DNA of 37,727 bases from Candidatus Iainarchaeum sp. (GTDB lineage Archaea > Iainarchaeota > Iainarchaeia > Iainarchaeales > DTGL01). The position numbers and the translations under genes were made by a program. Positions 36,100 through 37,727 of the stretch are shown here, piece by piece; positions within the stretch are counted from its first letter, which is position 1, and every line of letters begins with the position of its first letter. The stretch spans positions 1-37,727 of the forward strand of contig JAGGVE010000018.1 in NCBI GenBank assembly GCA_021163505.1, written 5' to 3'. The notes beneath the pieces were generated by a model. The model was given only the letters and a program-made list of their open reading frames with translations, was not told the DNA's origin and ran no database searches.

Positions 36100-37098
36100 T
36101 TATAATTTTCGCAATAATGCTAACTTCCTGCAGGTATCGCACAGCTTGCCTGTAGTTGGTTCAGAGCAGCGCGAGCATTCGTTCAAAGTAAGTTCTGCAA
36201 AGCTCTTGTTTTTTAGCAGAACTGGTTTTATCTGCATGTAAAAATTCCATAGCGAAAACTTTGTTCCAGGATACTGCTCCTCAAGCGAATCAATGATTCT
36301 GCGATATGCATTTCTTTTTGCTTCAGAGCGAAAAGGGCAGCAATAGTCAGAATAATGTTCTATTCCAACAAAATCAGCATAAAGTATTATTTCATTTTCA
36401 GGAATTTCGCAGAGTGGTTTTACGCGCTGCACAAACTGTTTGAAACTTTTAACTCCGCTTATAGGGCCGCAGCGCAAAAACCTTGCCAAATCATTATCGC
36501 AAGCGTTCATCAGAATGCTCTGCAACTCATCATCCAGGTTGTGGCCTGTGATAAGCTTATCTGCATGCAGGCGCTTCGCATAGCGGTTCATAACTGTTCT
36601 GCGCAAAGTGCCGCAAAATGCGCATGGTGACCCTAAATTAATAGCAGATTTTTTCATCTTTTTATATATAGTGCTCATTGTGAAGCCGAATTCATCCTTG
36701 AACTTTACAAGCTTATAAGGGATTTCCCAAGCGCGGCAATTCTTTACCGCAAGTTTCAGCGCTCTATCTCTGTAGCCTTTTATACCCTCATCTATGAGCA
36801 ATGCGACTATCTTGTTGGAATTGCGGAAGAATTTATTCGTTAGGTAAAGTGCTGTTAATGAATCCTTGCCACCGCTAACGGCCACAACAAGCTTTTCGTT
36901 GCGCTTTATAAGCGAATAGCGCCTAACTGTTTTTCTAAAGCGCTTTTCTATGAGCTCAACAAAGTGTTTTTCGCAGAACTTTTGCGGCCCGTATGGAAGC
37001 AACACTTTTGCTTGCCTGCTGCACTTTAGGCATTTATCGTGCTTTTTTAGGCCCTGTTTTAATGTGCCTGTGGCTTCCAGCTTTGCTTCGCAGCCCAT
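36100..37098 (-). CDS. TtuA/Ncs6-type tRNA 2-thiolation enzyme (PP-loop, Fe-S)
   Basis: CLKCSRQAKVLLPYGPQKFCEKH, VVAVSGGKDSLTALYL, GSPCAFCGTLRR, HYSDYCCPFRSEAKRNAYRRIID, C-terminal CxxC zinc motifs. Confidence 0.9.
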   Translation of the reverse strand: MGCEAKLEATGTLKQGLKKHDKCLKCSRQAKVLLPYGPQKFCEKHFVELIEKRFRKTVRRYSLIKRNEKLVVAVSGGKDSLTALYLTNKFFRNSNKIVALLIDEGIKGYRDRALKLAVKNCRAWEIPYKLVKFKDEFGFTMSTIYKKMKKSAINLGSPCAFCGTLRRTVMNRYAKRLHADKLITGHNLDDELQSILMNACDNDLARFLRCGPISGVKSFKQFVQRVKPLCEIPENEIILYADFVGIEHYSDYCCPFRSEAKRNAYRRIIDSLEEQYPGTKFSLWNFYMQIKPVLLKNKSFAELTLNECSRCSEPTTGKLCDTCRKLALLRKL

Positions 37099-37183
37099 AC
37101 CAAAACCTTTAAATTCATTCCCTAACAGAAATAATTAAATTAAGAATAAAATCCCTTCTTTTTACTACATTTTGGTGGGTGAA

Positions 37184-37727
37184 TTGAGCGCAACTAAATG
37201 CATTGCGGAAACACTGCAAAAGGAATATAAGGGCGAAAAAGGAGCATATAACTACAAGAAGCTCTATAAGGATAAGCTAGTGGAATATAGAAAAAGTGAG
37301 CTTGCTGTGGTACGCTTAGAAAAACCATCAAACCTACCAAGAGCAAGAGCGTTAGGTTACAAAGCGAAGAAGGGCTTTGTAGTGGTAAGGGTTCGCGTGC
37401 GTAAAGGCAGCGGTGCTCACAAGAGGCCAAGAGCAGGACGCAGGCCGAAACGCATGGGAATAAAGAAGCTTACAAGGAATATAAGTATTCAGCGCATCGC
37501 TGAGCAGAGAGCAAGCAGAAAATATCCAAACTGCGAGGTGCTAAATTCATACTGGGTTGGCGAAGACGGCAAACACGAATACTATGAAGTGATATTGGTT
37601 GATAGGAGCGCGCCGGAAATAAAGGCAGATAAAGATATTGGCTGGATTTGTAGCAGCAAGCACAAAGGCAGAGCAGAGCGTGGCCTGACTTCTGCAGCGA
37701 AGAAAGCAAGGAAGGGCAAGAAAAAGA
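37184..37727 (+). CDS. rpl15e: Ribosomal protein L15e, partial at the window end
   Basis: KGAYNYKKLYKDKLVEYRKSELAVVRLEKPSNLPRARALGYKAKKGFVVVRVRVRKGSGAHKRPRAGRRPKRMG; TTG start after GGTGGGTGA (GTG at 37175 also possible). Confidence 0.93.
   Translation, partial: MSATKCIAETLQKEYKGEKGAYNYKKLYKDKLVEYRKSELAVVRLEKPSNLPRARALGYKAKKGFVVVRVRVRKGSGAHKRPRAGRRPKRMGIKKLTRNISIQRIAEQRASRKYPNCEVLNSYWVGEDGKHEYYEVILVDRSAPEIKADKDIGWICSSKHKGRAERGLTSAAKKARKGKKK

Noticed and set aside
1-37727. CRISPR array, transposon or prophage
   Set aside because: No regularly spaced repeats, transposase, integrase or phage structural genes recognised.

Overview
Archaeal chromosomal segment, gene-dense and both-stranded. The mix of archaeal information-processing genes, two bacterial-type aaRSs and class III pilins suggests a DPANN-like genome, but lineage cannot be fixed from sequence alone. 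Recognisable content: a partial CDC48-type AAA+ ATPase; a short NFACT-R (NEMF/Rqc2 C-terminal half) protein; two Lrp/AsnC regulators; topoisomerase IA; a CPA antiporter; a tRNA methylthiotransferase; ThrRS and MetRS, both bacterial-type; NreA converging on RFC small subunit; a complete archaeal type IV pilus locus (ATPase, two TadC/T2SF proteins, six pilin-like proteins, A24 prepilin peptidase); MCM; thymidine kinase; LemA-HtpX; M50-CBS site-2 protease; aIF5A; SmAP; MinD; a 725-aa coiled-coil protein; DUF1611; a TtuA/Ncs6-type thiolase; and partial L15e. RNA genes read by hand are tRNA-Ser(CGA) with a 144-nt intron and bulge-helix-bulge junction, tRNA-Ala(GGC) and tRNA-Val(GAC), plus a candidate structured ncRNA near 1.89-2.01 kb. 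Top leads: aIF5A carries Arg (PGRHG) at the hypusination lysine; the large tRNA-Ser intron; paired pilins sharing a CxWDx5CVxK tail, one with a DxDxDG calcium-loop-like motif; the NFACT-R/CDC48 neighbourhood; a PCNA-binding-like tail on NreA overlapping the 3' end of rfcS; and the candidate ncRNA. No database search was possible, so family calls are from remembered motifs.
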